Source: Acidobacteriota bacterium
GTDB taxonomy: Bacteria > Acidobacteriota > Terriglobia > Bryobacterales > Bryobacteraceae
Reading direction: 5' to 3'
Length of the DNA stretch: 50,216 nt
NCBI GenBank assembly: GCA_947470805.1
Contig: CANIVU010000059.1
Coordinates: 1-50,216 of the forward strand
This document shows positions 39,381 through 47,277 of the stretch, one piece after another. Under the pieces are notes generated by a model that had not been told where the DNA came from, ran no database searches, and was given only the letters and a program-made list of their open reading frames with translations. Every line of letters starts with the position of its first letter. Positions within the stretch are counted from its first letter, which is position 1. The translations under genes and the position numbers were made by a program.

Positions 39381-39938
39381 TTGATCTTCCGTGAAGTCGA
39401 AGACCGCGATCTGATCCTGAAGGCGCAACGGGGAGATGTGGACGCCTACAACCTCCTTGTTTCGCGCTGGGAGAAGCGCGTTTTCAATTACTTACTGCGG
39501 TTGGTCCGGAATCGGGAGGATGCGCTGGACCTTTGTCAGGATGTCCTGCTGAAGGTCTATCAGAACCTGCGAAAGCTGGAGGATCCGGCACGGTTTGCGC
39601 CGTGGATGTACCGGATTGCTCATAACGAGGCTTATTCGTTGCTTAGAAAGAAAAAACCGGAGGACGATTTGGAAACTTCGGGGTACGAGATGCCGAATTC
39701 GATGGGGGGCGGGATGTTGCCGGTGGAGACGGCACTCGCGGTCGATGCTGCCCTGCGACGGCTGACGGAAGAGCAACGAGAGGCTGTGGTTCTGAAGGTG
39801 TATCAGGGTTTTAAGTTTGAGGAGATGTCGGAGATTCTGGGGTGCCCGCTTTCGACGGTGAAATCGCGGTTGTATACCGCGCTGGAACTGCTGAAAGATA
39901 CGCTGGCGCCGGTGGGGATCCGGGGGAGTGCGTCATGA
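39381..39938 (+). CDS. ECF-type RNA polymerase sigma factor
   Basis: A 185-residue sigma factor. Region 2 (LILKAQRGDVDAYNLLVSRWEKRVFNYLLRLVRNREDALDLCQDVLLKVY, then FAPWMYRIAHNEAYSLLRKK) and region 4 (LRRLTEEQREAVVLKVYQGFKFEEMSEILGCPLSTVKSRLYTALELLKD) are complete; region 3 is missing, as in ECF sigmas. The start is TTG 39381, the only initiation codon at a plausible position. It overlaps the anti-sigma gene by 4 bases (ATGA), the standard coupling for such pairs, and heads an uninterrupted run into type II secretion genes. It may therefore control secretion gene expression in response to an envelope signal (inference). Confidence 0.93.
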   Translation: MIFREVEDRDLILKAQRGDVDAYNLLVSRWEKRVFNYLLRLVRNREDALDLCQDVLLKVYQNLRKLEDPARFAPWMYRIAHNEAYSLLRKKKPEDDLETSGYEMPNSMGGGMLPVETALAVDAALRRLTEEQREAVVLKVYQGFKFEEMSEILGCPLSTVKSRLYTALELLKDTLAPVGIRGSAS

Positions 39939-40510
39939 ATATTGATTTAAGAGACTACGTTTTTGGGGAGCTTTCGGCTGCGGAGCGGCGGGAAGTTGAA
40001 GCCGCTTGTGCGGCCGATCCGGCTCTGCGCGAGGAGTTGGCACGGTTGCAGGTGACGCAGTCGGCTTTGTTCTCGTTGCGGGAAGAAGAACTGCCTCGGC
40101 GGATTGCGTTTGTTTCCGATAAAGTTTTTGAGCCGAAGTGGTGGCAGGTTTGGTTGAACTCCGGTCCGCGGATGGCGTTCGCTTCGGCGGCGCTGCTGGC
40201 GGCGGCGATTGTGTTCCATGGTTCCGTGCCGCAGGCGGCGGCTCCTTCGGCTCCGGTGGCTATGGATCAGGCGGCGTTTGAGAAGCGGATTTCGGAAGAA
40301 GTGACTCGGGTGTTGCCGGCGGCGTTGGCCCAGGCCGAGCAGCGGCATCGGACGCAGTTGGCTTCGGCGATTCAAGAGGCCGAAGGCAAGTATCAGAAGT
40401 TGCGGCAGGAAGACCAGATGAATATGGAAGCCAGTTACTCGCTGTTCCGGGAGAAGCAGGCGGCGATGATGGTTTCCTACGCGCAGAGCAGTGGCGGGGG
40501 TGCGCAATGA
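39935..40510 (+). CDS. Membrane-anchored anti-sigma factor
   Basis: A 191-residue single-pass membrane protein from ATG 39935. The N-terminal domain (MNIDLRDYVFGELSAAERREVEAACAADPALREELARLQ) resembles the zinc-less sigma-binding domain of RskA-like anti-sigma factors. One membrane helix (about 82-100: MAFASAALLAAAIVFHG) is followed by a periplasmic coiled-coil stretch (FEKRISEEVTRVLPAALAQAEQRHRTQLASAIQEAEGKYQKLRQE). There is no HxxxCxxC zinc motif. It is coupled to the sigma gene and overlaps the next gene by 4 bases. Release could follow proteolysis or a secretion-linked signal. Confidence 0.85.
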   Translation: MNIDLRDYVFGELSAAERREVEAACAADPALREELARLQVTQSALFSLREEELPRRIAFVSDKVFEPKWWQVWLNSGPRMAFASAALLAAAIVFHGSVPQAAAPSAPVAMDQAAFEKRISEEVTRVLPAALAQAEQRHRTQLASAIQEAEGKYQKLRQEDQMNMEASYSLFREKQAAMMVSYAQSSGGGAQ

Positions 40511-41037
40511 GACGGGTCCTTTTATTGAGCTTTTTGGCTTGTGCGCTGTTTGCGGCTCCGGTGAACCGGGGGCTGGTGGCGGCGGTGGAAGTGGCGATGA
40601 ATAAGCGCGTGGAGGCGCTGGTACCGGGAGAGTCGTTCCTGCTGATGGGGCACACGCACGGGGTGTACCTGGATGGGTTTGGGTGTGTGTTCACGACGCG
40701 GGTGAACCTGGCCGAGGGGCCTGCGCCGGGGCCGTTTTTGAAGACGCTGCCGGAGCCGGTGAAGGCGGCGCTGCACAAAAAGAAGCTGGAGCGGGTGCCG
40801 CTGTTACGGACGGCGATGCGGGAGATGCTGGTGAGCGCCGCGGCGGTGATGGACCCGGTGCCTACTTCCGAAAAAATGGTGTTGAGTGTGTCGCTGGTGT
40901 ACTGGCCGCACGAGGATGCCTCCGGGTTGCCGACGCAGATTGTGATGCAGGCGCAGCGGAAGGTGTTGATGGGATATATGATGTCGGGCGCGGATAAGTC
41001 TGCGTTGGAACAGCAGATTCAGGTGCGGGAATACTAG
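40507..41037 (+). CDS. Secreted hypothetical protein in the sigma-secretion operon
   Basis: A 176-residue exported protein with signal peptide MRRVLLLSFLACALFA. The mature part includes VNRGLVAAVEVAMNKRVEALVPGESFLLMGHTHGVYLDGFGCVFTTRVNLAEG, then a Lys/Arg/Leu-rich helix and a C-terminal beta pair. No family was recognised. It overlaps the anti-sigma gene by 4 bases and is immediately followed by gspE (TAG then ATG). Its position suggests a link between the sigma switch and secretion, for example a periplasmic sensor, but this is inference. Confidence 0.75.
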   Translation: MRRVLLLSFLACALFAAPVNRGLVAAVEVAMNKRVEALVPGESFLLMGHTHGVYLDGFGCVFTTRVNLAEGPAPGPFLKTLPEPVKAALHKKKLERVPLLRTAMREMLVSAAAVMDPVPTSEKMVLSVSLVYWPHEDASGLPTQIVMQAQRKVLMGYMMSGADKSALEQQIQVREY

Positions 41038-42681
41038 ATGCGCCTGGGCGAACTGTTGATCGGGAAAGGTCTAATTGGCCAGGACGACCTGGACCGGGCG
41101 CTGGAGCTGCAGAAAGAGCGCGGGGAGAAGATCGGGAAGCTGCTGATTGAGCTGGGGTTTGTGGCGCAGCGGGATGTGTTGGCGGCTCTTTCCGAGCAGT
41201 TGCAGTTGCCGTTGGTGACGATTGAGGGCACGGCGTTTACGGCTCCCGAGACGGAGGGGTTGGCGGCGCGGTTCCTGCGGCAGAGCCGCTGTTTGCCGAT
41301 GGGGTTGAACGAGACGGGGTTGGTGTTGGCGATGGCCGACCCGCTCGACTTTGAGACCATTGCGGCGGTGCGCGGTTTTACGGGGTTGCGGGTTTCGCCG
41401 GTGTTGGCGGCGGAGGGGGAGATTGTCGAGGCGATCGACAAGCATTACGGGCAGGCGGCGCGGAATGAGGCGGAAGCCGATTTTGGCGAGGGTGTTAGCG
41501 GGAACGAAGATTTAGAACACCTGCGCGATATGGCGAGCGAGGCGCCCGTCATCCGGATGGTGAATGCCACCATCGCGTCGGCGGTGGAGAAGCGCGCTTC
41601 CGATATTCACATTGAGCCGTTTGAGAAGTCCTTTCGGATCCGGTTTCGGATTGATGGTGTTCTTTATGAACAAGAACAGCCGCCGAAGGAGATGAAGGCG
41701 GCGTTGATTAGTCGCGTGAAGCTGATGGCGAAGTTGAACATCGCCGAGCGACGGTTGCCGCAGGATGGGCGTATTAAGGTGAAGACGCTGGGGCGGGAGG
41801 TGGATTTGCGCGTTTCCACACTGCCCACGCTGTATGGCGAGAGCGTCGTGATGCGGTTGCTGGATCGGTCCGCGGGCGAGCAGTTTTATGATTTGCGGAA
41901 GCTGGGCTTCACCGATTACATGTTGGAGCGGATGGAGTTTTACACGCAGTTGCCGCACGGGATTATGTTTGTGACGGGGCCGACGGGGAGCGGGAAATCG
42001 ACGACGTTGTATTCGGCGCTGAAGCGGATTAATGGCGTGGAGCGGAAGATCATCACGATTGAAGACCCGGTGGAATACCAGATGGACGGGATCAATCAGA
42101 TTCACGTGAATCCGCAGATTGGGCTGACGTTTGCGAGCGGATTGCGGCATATTATGCGGCAGGATCCGGACGTGATCATGGTGGGGGAAGTGCGTGACCG
42201 GGAGACGGCGGACGTGGCGATTCGGTCCGCGCTGACGGGCCACTTTGTGTTCTCGACCTTGCATACGAATGATGCGCCGAGCGCGGTGACTCGGTTGACG
42301 GATATGGGGGTGGAGAATTACCTCATTTCGTCTTCTGTGGTTAGTATTTTGGCGCAGCGGCTGGTGCGGACCATTTGCAAGAATTGCCGGGTGGAGGGGA
42401 AGCCGCGGCTGCGGCCGGAGGGCGTGGAAGTTCCGACGTTCTATGGGCGCGGGTGCGACGTCTGTTTTGGGAGTGGGTTTAAGGGACGGGTTGGAATTTT
42501 TGAGTTGATGGAGCTGAATGAAGAGATTCGGCGGATGATTACGCGGAATGAAGACGCGAGTGTGTTGACGGCGGCGGCGCGGCGGAATGGGATGCGGACG
42601 TTGCGGGAGGACGGCTGGAATAAGGTGGCCGAGGGGGTCACTACGCCTGAGGAGATTATGCGGGTGACGCAAGAGTTCTAA
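41038..42681 (+). CDS. gspE: Type II secretion ATPase GspE
   Basis: A 547-residue cytoplasmic hexameric ATPase powering pseudopilus assembly. The N-terminal GspE/PilB N-domain (MRLGELLIGKGLIGQDDLDRALELQKERGEKIGKLL) is followed by the RecA-like core: Walker A GPTGSGKS (314-321), the Asp box IITIEDPVEYQ, Walker B VIMVGEVRDRETADVA, and the His box ALTGHFVFSTLHTNDAP. A tetracysteine zinc motif is complete (Cys447, Cys450, Cys473, Cys476), as in GspE and PilB. The context of GspF through GspM makes GspE the best name. It is the first structural gene after the regulator trio. Confidence 0.93.
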   Translation: MRLGELLIGKGLIGQDDLDRALELQKERGEKIGKLLIELGFVAQRDVLAALSEQLQLPLVTIEGTAFTAPETEGLAARFLRQSRCLPMGLNETGLVLAMADPLDFETIAAVRGFTGLRVSPVLAAEGEIVEAIDKHYGQAARNEAEADFGEGVSGNEDLEHLRDMASEAPVIRMVNATIASAVEKRASDIHIEPFEKSFRIRFRIDGVLYEQEQPPKEMKAALISRVKLMAKLNIAERRLPQDGRIKVKTLGREVDLRVSTLPTLYGESVVMRLLDRSAGEQFYDLRKLGFTDYMLERMEFYTQLPHGIMFVTGPTGSGKSTTLYSALKRINGVERKIITIEDPVEYQMDGINQIHVNPQIGLTFASGLRHIMRQDPDVIMVGEVRDRETADVAIRSALTGHFVFSTLHTNDAPSAVTRLTDMGVENYLISSSVVSILAQRLVRTICKNCRVEGKPRLRPEGVEVPTFYGRGCDVCFGSGFKGRVGIFELMELNEEIRRMITRNEDASVLTAAARRNGMRTLREDGWNKVAEGVTTPEEIMRVTQEF

Positions 42682-43892
42682 TGGCAGCCTCGTTTCATTT
42701 TCGGGCGATTACTTCCGACGGGAAGGCGCGCACGGGCACGCTTGTTGGCGAGAGCGATAAGGAAGTGGCGCGGGAGCTGCGGAAGCAGGGGCTGACGCCG
42801 GTTTATGTGGGGTTGGAACAGAAGAAGGGGTTCGAGTTTGAACTGCCGGATTTTGGGGGCGGGCGGAAGAAGGAAGTTCTATTCTTTACGACGGAATTGA
42901 CCACGCTTTTGAATAGCGGGATTCCGGTGGACCGGGCGTTGCAGATTTCGACGGAACTGACGGAGAAGCCGGCGTTCCGGATGGTGATTCTGGATGTGCT
43001 GCGGGTGCTGAAGGGCGGGCGGTCGCTCGCCGATTCGCTGGCGACGCATCCGAAGTATTTTTCGGACTTGTATGTGAACATGGTGCGGGCTGGGGAGGCG
43101 TCGGGCTCGCTGGGGGTAATTTTTGAACGGTTGAGCGAGTTTGAAAAGACGCGGGATGAGCTGCGGGGGTACATTATCAGCTCGATGGTGTATCCGGCGT
43201 TGCTTTCGCTTGTCGGCGCGGGCAGCGTGTTTGTGTTGATGAATTTTGTGGTGCCGAAGTTTGCGCAGGTGTTTGAGCAGGGCAACATTCCGATGCCGCT
43301 GCCGACGCGGATGATGATTGAGACGAGCCGGTATACGCAGACGTATGCGCCTTTTGTGCTGGGGCTGCTGGCTGTGGCGATTGTGGCGTTTCAGGCCTAT
43401 ATACGGCAGCCCGATGGGCGGCTGTGGTGGGATGGGTTCCGGTTGAAGATTCCGTTGTTGGGGGATGCGCTGCGGAAGGCGGAGACGGCTCGGTTTGCTC
43501 GCGCGATGGGGACGTTGATCGCCAATTCGGTGCCGTTGGTACAATCGCTGTCGATTTCGGGCGCGATTATGAATAACAAGCGGATTTCGAATTCGCTGAA
43601 CGCGGTGGCGCAGGGTGTGAAGCGCGGGGAAGGGATTGCGGCGCCGTTGAAACGGACGGGCGAATTTCCCCCGCTGGCGGCGCATTTGCTGAGTGTTGGC
43701 GAGGAGACGGGTAAGCTGGATCAGATGTTCCTGCGGATGGCTGACGTCTATGAAGCCGATACACGAGCCGCGATTCGGCGGTTCACGTCGCTGTTTGAGC
43801 CGATCATTATTTTGGTGATGGGACTGATTATCGGCGCGCTGGTGATCAGCCTGCTGCTGGCCATATCGAGTATTAACGAAGTTGCTGTTTAA
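42681..43892 (+). CDS. gspF: Type II secretion inner-membrane platform protein GspF
   Basis: A 403-residue polytopic protein. The duplicated GspF cytoplasmic domains are visible (about 70-190: FFTTELTTLLNSGIPVDRALQISTELTEKPAFRMVI...; about 270-380: FARAMGTLIANSVPLVQSLSISGAIMNNKRISNSL). Membrane helices lie at about 170-195, 220-245 and 375-400 (IIILVMGLIIGALVISLLLAISSI). The second domain contains LLSVGEETGKLDQMF. It shares a base with the gspE stop (TAATG). It is followed by a 16-base gap and an AGGAG site for gspG. Confidence 0.93.
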   Translation: MAASFHFRAITSDGKARTGTLVGESDKEVARELRKQGLTPVYVGLEQKKGFEFELPDFGGGRKKEVLFFTTELTTLLNSGIPVDRALQISTELTEKPAFRMVILDVLRVLKGGRSLADSLATHPKYFSDLYVNMVRAGEASGSLGVIFERLSEFEKTRDELRGYIISSMVYPALLSLVGAGSVFVLMNFVVPKFAQVFEQGNIPMPLPTRMMIETSRYTQTYAPFVLGLLAVAIVAFQAYIRQPDGRLWWDGFRLKIPLLGDALRKAETARFARAMGTLIANSVPLVQSLSISGAIMNNKRISNSLNAVAQGVKRGEGIAAPLKRTGEFPPLAAHLLSVGEETGKLDQMFLRMADVYEADTRAAIRRFTSLFEPIIILVMGLIIGALVISLLLAISSINEVAV

Positions 43893-43908
43893 CCAAGGAG
43901 TTTTTCCC

Positions 43909-44355
43909 ATGCTGAGACCGATTTCCCAACGCCGCCGCCGCTCGCAGGCTGGCCTGACCCTGATTGAAATGCTCGTCGTGGTGACGATCATCGCGGTGTT
44001 TGCCGCCGTGGTGGGGCCGAAGGTATTGCAGCGCGCCGATGTGGCGAAGAAGACCGCTGTGCGCCAGCAGATCAATTCGTTCAACACGGCGCTGGGGGCT
44101 TACAAGCTCGACACGAGTTTGTTTCCCACCAATGAGCAGGGCTTGAAGGCGCTGCGCGAGAAGCCGGAGGGCGTGAACGGGTGGCAGGGGCCGTACCTGC
44201 CGCAGGAAGTGCCGACGGACCCGTGGAACCGCGCGTATGTGTACAAGTATCCGGGTGAGCACGGCGATGAGCCGGACATCATCAGCTACGGGGCCGACGG
44301 GCAGCCGGGTGGCACGGATATGAACGAGGACATTGTGAGTTGGAAATCGAAGTGA
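43909..44355 (+). CDS. gspG: Type II secretion major pseudopilin GspG
   Basis: A 148-residue pseudopilin starting at ATG 43909, with AGGAG at 43897-43901. It has a short, highly basic leader (MLRPISQRRRRSQAG), then the prepilin cleavage site AG/LTLIEMLVVVTIIAVFAAVVGP with Glu at +5. The conserved GspG core follows: YKLDTSLFPTNEQGLKALREKPEGVNGWQGPYLPQEVPTDPWNRAYVYKYPG, then PDIISYGADGQPGG, which includes the calcium-binding loop. It is the major subunit of the pseudopilus. The frame is open nine codons further upstream, but the ribosome-binding site fixes the start. Confidence 0.95.
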   Translation: MLRPISQRRRRSQAGLTLIEMLVVVTIIAVFAAVVGPKVLQRADVAKKTAVRQQINSFNTALGAYKLDTSLFPTNEQGLKALREKPEGVNGWQGPYLPQEVPTDPWNRAYVYKYPGEHGDEPDIISYGADGQPGGTDMNEDIVSWKSK

Positions 44356-44831
44356 GCCGGCGGAGGGCGACGCAGAGCGGACTGACGCTCATCGAGATGT
44401 TGATTGTGGTCGCCATTATCAGCGTCATGATCGGCATTGCGTTCCCCTCCATCACCTCGGGTATTGAATCGTTGCGGTTGCGGTCGGCCACCGATGAGAT
44501 CGTCAGCACGTTTAATTCGGCGATGAATCGGGCGGACCGGCGGCAGGTGGCGGCGGAGATTGTGGTGGACCGGGGGCTGAACAAGATGTTTTTTGCCAGT
44601 GCCGATCCGGGGTACCGGCGGGAGGTTTCGATGCCGGAGGGTGTGACGATTGAACGGGTGTTGCCGACGATTCCGAACCTGGATCAGAACCTGCCGCGGC
44701 AGTTTTTGATTCATCCGGGCGGGACGGTGCCGCATATCGGGTTGGAGTTGAAGAACCGGAAGAACCAGTGGCGGATCGTGTCGGTGGACCCGATTACGGG
44801 GAGCGCGCAGGTGGCGGAGCGGCAGCCATGA
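44352..44831 (+). CDS. gspH: Type II secretion minor pseudopilin GspH
   Basis: A 159-residue minor pseudopilin starting at GTG 44352, which overlaps the gspG stop (GTGA). The leader VSRRRATQSG is followed by LTLIEMLIVVAIISVMIGIAFPSI, the prepilin N-helix with Glu at +5. The globular part (SFNSAMNRADRRQVAAEIVVDRGLNKMFFASADPG) is beta-rich and GspH/FimT-like, ending in QWRIVSVDPITGSAQVAERQP. A TTG at 44340 could also start the frame. It is coupled to gspG and gspI. Confidence 0.87.
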   Translation: MSRRRATQSGLTLIEMLIVVAIISVMIGIAFPSITSGIESLRLRSATDEIVSTFNSAMNRADRRQVAAEIVVDRGLNKMFFASADPGYRREVSMPEGVTIERVLPTIPNLDQNLPRQFLIHPGGTVPHIGLELKNRKNQWRIVSVDPITGSAQVAERQP

Positions 44832-45256
44832 AGCAGCGCGGGTTTTCGCTGTTGGAAGTGATGGTGGCGACGTTCATTATGGCCGTGGCGGTGGTGGCGT
44901 TGTTGTCGAATTTGACGACGTCGTTGCGGAATGCGTCGCGGTTGACGGATTACGACAGGGCCGCCTTGATGGCGCGGCACAAGATGGATGAGCTGCTGCT
45001 GGTGCCGCGGTTGCCGGTGATGATGGAGGGGCGTTTTTTGCCGGCGGAGTCGGCTGGGTTGGACGCGGGGTGGCGGGCGCGGACGGGGATCTTTGAGTTT
45101 GCGCCGGGGGCGGGGCCGGGGTCGCAGGTGTTGGAACGGGTGGAGTTGATGATTCAGTTCAATAACGCCGGGCGGACGAAATCCTTTTCGCTGGAGGGGT
45201 TCCGGCGGCGGTATTTGTATCCGGACGAGCCTCCGCCGGGGGTGCCGGCGCCATGA
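44828..45256 (+). CDS. gspI: Type II secretion minor pseudopilin GspI
   Basis: A 142-residue minor pseudopilin with a very short leader, MKQRG/FSLLEVMVATFIMAVAVVALLSNLTTSL, the classical cleavage site with Glu at +5. The remainder has MARHKMDELLLVPRLP (GspI-like conserved helix) and VLERVELMIQFNNAGRTKSFSLEGFRRRY. It overlaps gspH by 4 bases (ATGA at 44828) and gspJ by 4 bases. GspI normally forms the pseudopilus tip with GspJ and GspK. Confidence 0.88.
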   Translation: MKQRGFSLLEVMVATFIMAVAVVALLSNLTTSLRNASRLTDYDRAALMARHKMDELLLVPRLPVMMEGRFLPAESAGLDAGWRARTGIFEFAPGAGPGSQVLERVELMIQFNNAGRTKSFSLEGFRRRYLYPDEPPPGVPAP

Positions 45257-45972
45257 GAAGGGCTAATCAGCGGGGCGTTACGTTGTTGGAGTTGATGATC
45301 GCGGTGTCGTTGATGGCGCTGTTGAGCCTGGGCGTGCTGTATTCGATGCGCGTGGGGATTAACGCGATGGAGAAGACGAACGACCGGTTTACGAAGAACC
45401 GGCGGGTGTTGGGCGTGGAGAAAGCGTTGGCGGCGCAGATTGCGGGGTTGATGCCGGTGACGGTGGAGTGCGAGCCGGGGGGGAAGGCGGTGATGTTCCA
45501 GGGCGAGCCGACGGCGATGCGGTTTGTGTCGAGCTATTCGTTGCAGGAGGGGGCGCGGGGGTATCCGAAATTGTTGGAGTTTACGGTGATTTCGGGGGAG
45601 GCGGGGCAGGGGGTGCGGTTGATTGTGAATGAGATTCCGTATGCGGGTCCGTTCAGTTTGCGGGGGGCTTGTGTGGGGACGCAGCCGGATCCGTTGACGG
45701 GGCAGGCGGCTCCGTTGTTTCTTCCGATCATGGCGCGGCCGGATTCGTTTGTGTTGGCGGATAAGTTGGCGGCGGTGCAGTTTGTGTATCGGGATGAGTT
45801 GCCGGCGCCTTTGTTTCAGAAGTGGATGGGGCGGTGGGTGGCGAATAAATTGCCGTCGGCGGTGCGGATTGAGATGATTCCGATGGATAATTCGGCGGCG
45901 AATTTGCATGTGACGACGACTACGATTCCGATTCGGATAACGGCGAACCCGATGTTGGTTTATGCGGACTGA
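45253..45972 (+). CDS. gspJ: Type II secretion minor pseudopilin GspJ
   Basis: A 239-residue minor pseudopilin. The leader MRRANQRG precedes VTLLELMIAVSLMALLSLGVLYSMRVGI, the prepilin helix with Glu at +5. The long beta-rich body (KAVMFQGEPTAMRFVSSYSLQEGARGYPKLLEFTVISGE) and the closing LPSAVRIEMIPMDNSAANLHVTTTTIPI are GspJ-like; VRIEM near the end is a family feature. The gspK frame opens at ATG 45962, inside its last codons. Coupled by ATGA to gspI. Confidence 0.88.
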   Translation: MRRANQRGVTLLELMIAVSLMALLSLGVLYSMRVGINAMEKTNDRFTKNRRVLGVEKALAAQIAGLMPVTVECEPGGKAVMFQGEPTAMRFVSSYSLQEGARGYPKLLEFTVISGEAGQGVRLIVNEIPYAGPFSLRGACVGTQPDPLTGQAAPLFLPIMARPDSFVLADKLAAVQFVYRDELPAPLFQKWMGRWVANKLPSAVRIEMIPMDNSAANLHVTTTTIPIRITANPMLVYAD

Positions 45973-47275
45973 ATCTTTGGGGAACATGGCGGGCGGGGCT
46001 TTGCGGACAGGGTTCCGTGCGGGCGAGTGCGGCGTCTGGGGACACCCGGCCTGCGGCCCGCGGGTGTCCCCGTGGGTGTTGTCGCTGCGGGGGGATGAGG
46101 GGGCGGGTGATGGGGTTGGGGTGGTGAGCGGGAAAGATGCTGGGGTGTCGGTTGGTTTGTCGGGGCCTCTTGCGGGCGAGTGTCGCGTTTGGGGACACAC
46201 GTCCTGCTCCCGCTGCGCGGTCGCAGGCGCGAATGTCCCCGAGGGGGTTTGTGCTGCGTGGGGGGTGGGGCTTCGGGTGGTGTCAAAACCATCCCCTGGA
46301 ACGGAGCGGGGCGGGGCGCTGTTGACGGTGCTTTGGCTGGTGGCGGCGTTGACGGCGATTGCGTTTTCGGTGGCTACTACGGTTCGGACGGAGACGGAGC
46401 GGACGTCGACGCATATTGAACAGGTTCGGGCCTATTACCTGGCCACGGGGGCGCTGGATCGGGCGCTGCTTTGGATGAATTGGGGGAATGGGGCGCGGAC
46501 GCCGGATGGGAAGCCGCGGTTCTATGAGCCGGGGATGTCGGTGTTCAACATGATGTTCCCGAGTGGCGTGGCGAGTGTGGAGATTATTCCGGAATCGGCG
46601 CGGTTGAATGTCAATCGGGCGACGCCGCAGGAGCTGGGCAACCTGTTTCTGACGCTGGGGCTGCCGGCGGCTTACGCGCAGGCGTTGTCGGGGTCGATCG
46701 TTATGGCGCGGTCGTCGAATGGGTCGAACGCGGGGCTGCCGTCGATTTCGCCGACTCCGGGTCCGACTTTTCGGCCCCGGTTTGCGTCCTTTGAACAGAT
46801 CGAGGAGTTGATGTACGTACCGGGGGTGACGCCGGACCTGTTCCATGGGACGTGGTCGCGGGGGCCGAACGGGGCGCTGCAGCGGCTTCCCGGTTTGAAA
46901 GACTGCCTGACGGTGTACGGAATCAACGACGCTTACGACATCAACACGACGCCGGCTCCGGTGCTGACGGCGATTGGCGTGCCGCCTGATTTGGCGGCGG
47001 CGATCGTGCAGCGGCGGATGGTGCGGCCGTTTGTGAGCCAGAGCGAGTTGGGTCCGATCCTTGGCGCGGCCGGACCGGCGGGCGGGAAGTTGCGGATTGG
47101 CGGGAATTCGACCTATACGCTGCGGGCGACGGCGACGTTGCGGATGCAGCCGCCGGCGTTTGTTTCCGATGTGCGGCGGTCGGCGGCGATGGTGGTGAAG
47201 TTCAATAACAATTTGAAGGAAGATCTGACCCCGTACTGGATTTTGCGCTGGTACGACAATGCGGGGACCAATTAA
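45962..47275 (+). CDS. gspK: Type II secretion pseudopilin GspK with a repeat-derived N-terminal extension
   Basis: The conserved protein starts with TERGGALLTVLWLVAALTAIAFSVAT (from about residue 114), a GspK leader end and membrane helix, with likely cleavage after a Gly at 117. The body has INDAYDINTTPAPVLTAIGVPPDLAAAIVQ, the helix-hairpin-helix-like GspK signature. The frame is open from ATG 45962, which overlaps the gspJ stop. Between residues about 5 and 110 it is made of G-rich sequence carrying two palindromic repeats (46038-46071 and 46191-46240), and no pseudopilin has such a leader. Either translation starts late, at GTG 46277 or 46280 (about 332 residues), or the repeats inserted in frame just after the original start codon. 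The C-terminal part is normal. Confidence 0.85.
   Translation: MRTESLGNMAGGALRTGFRAGECGVWGHPACGPRVSPWVLSLRGDEGAGDGVGVVSGKDAGVSVGLSGPLAGECRVWGHTSCSRCAVAGANVPEGVCAAWGVGLRVVSKPSPGTERGGALLTVLWLVAALTAIAFSVATTVRTETERTSTHIEQVRAYYLATGALDRALLWMNWGNGARTPDGKPRFYEPGMSVFNMMFPSGVASVEIIPESARLNVNRATPQELGNLFLTLGLPAAYAQALSGSIVMARSSNGSNAGLPSISPTPGPTFRPRFASFEQIEELMYVPGVTPDLFHGTWSRGPNGALQRLPGLKDCLTVYGINDAYDINTTPAPVLTAIGVPPDLAAAIVQRRMVRPFVSQSELGPILGAAGPAGGKLRIGGNSTYTLRATATLRMQPPAFVSDVRRSAAMVVKFNNNLKEDLTPYWILRWYDNAGTN
46038..46071. repeat. 34-bp GGGGACA palindromic element within the gspK frame
   Basis: Arms GGGGACACCCG (46038-46048) and CGGGTGTCCCC (46061-46071) pair perfectly around the 12-base interior GCCTGCGGCCCG. 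The left flank GCGGGCGAGTGCGGCGTCT and the right flank GTGGGTGTTGTCGCTGCGGGG are shared with other copies. The element is read through by the long gspK frame. Confidence 0.88.
46191..46240. repeat. GGGGACA palindromic element, 50-base form within the gspK frame
   Basis: Ends GGGGACAC (46191-46198) and ATGTCCCC (46233-46240) match in seven of eight pairs. The 34-base interior differs from the short form, with its own TGCTCCCGCTGCGCGGTCGCAGG-like folding potential. The left flank GCGGGCGAGTGTCGCGTTT is shared with the copies at 46038 and 48687. It lies 36 bases before the first late GTG start candidate of gspK. Confidence 0.75.
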
Positions 47276-47277
47276 TC

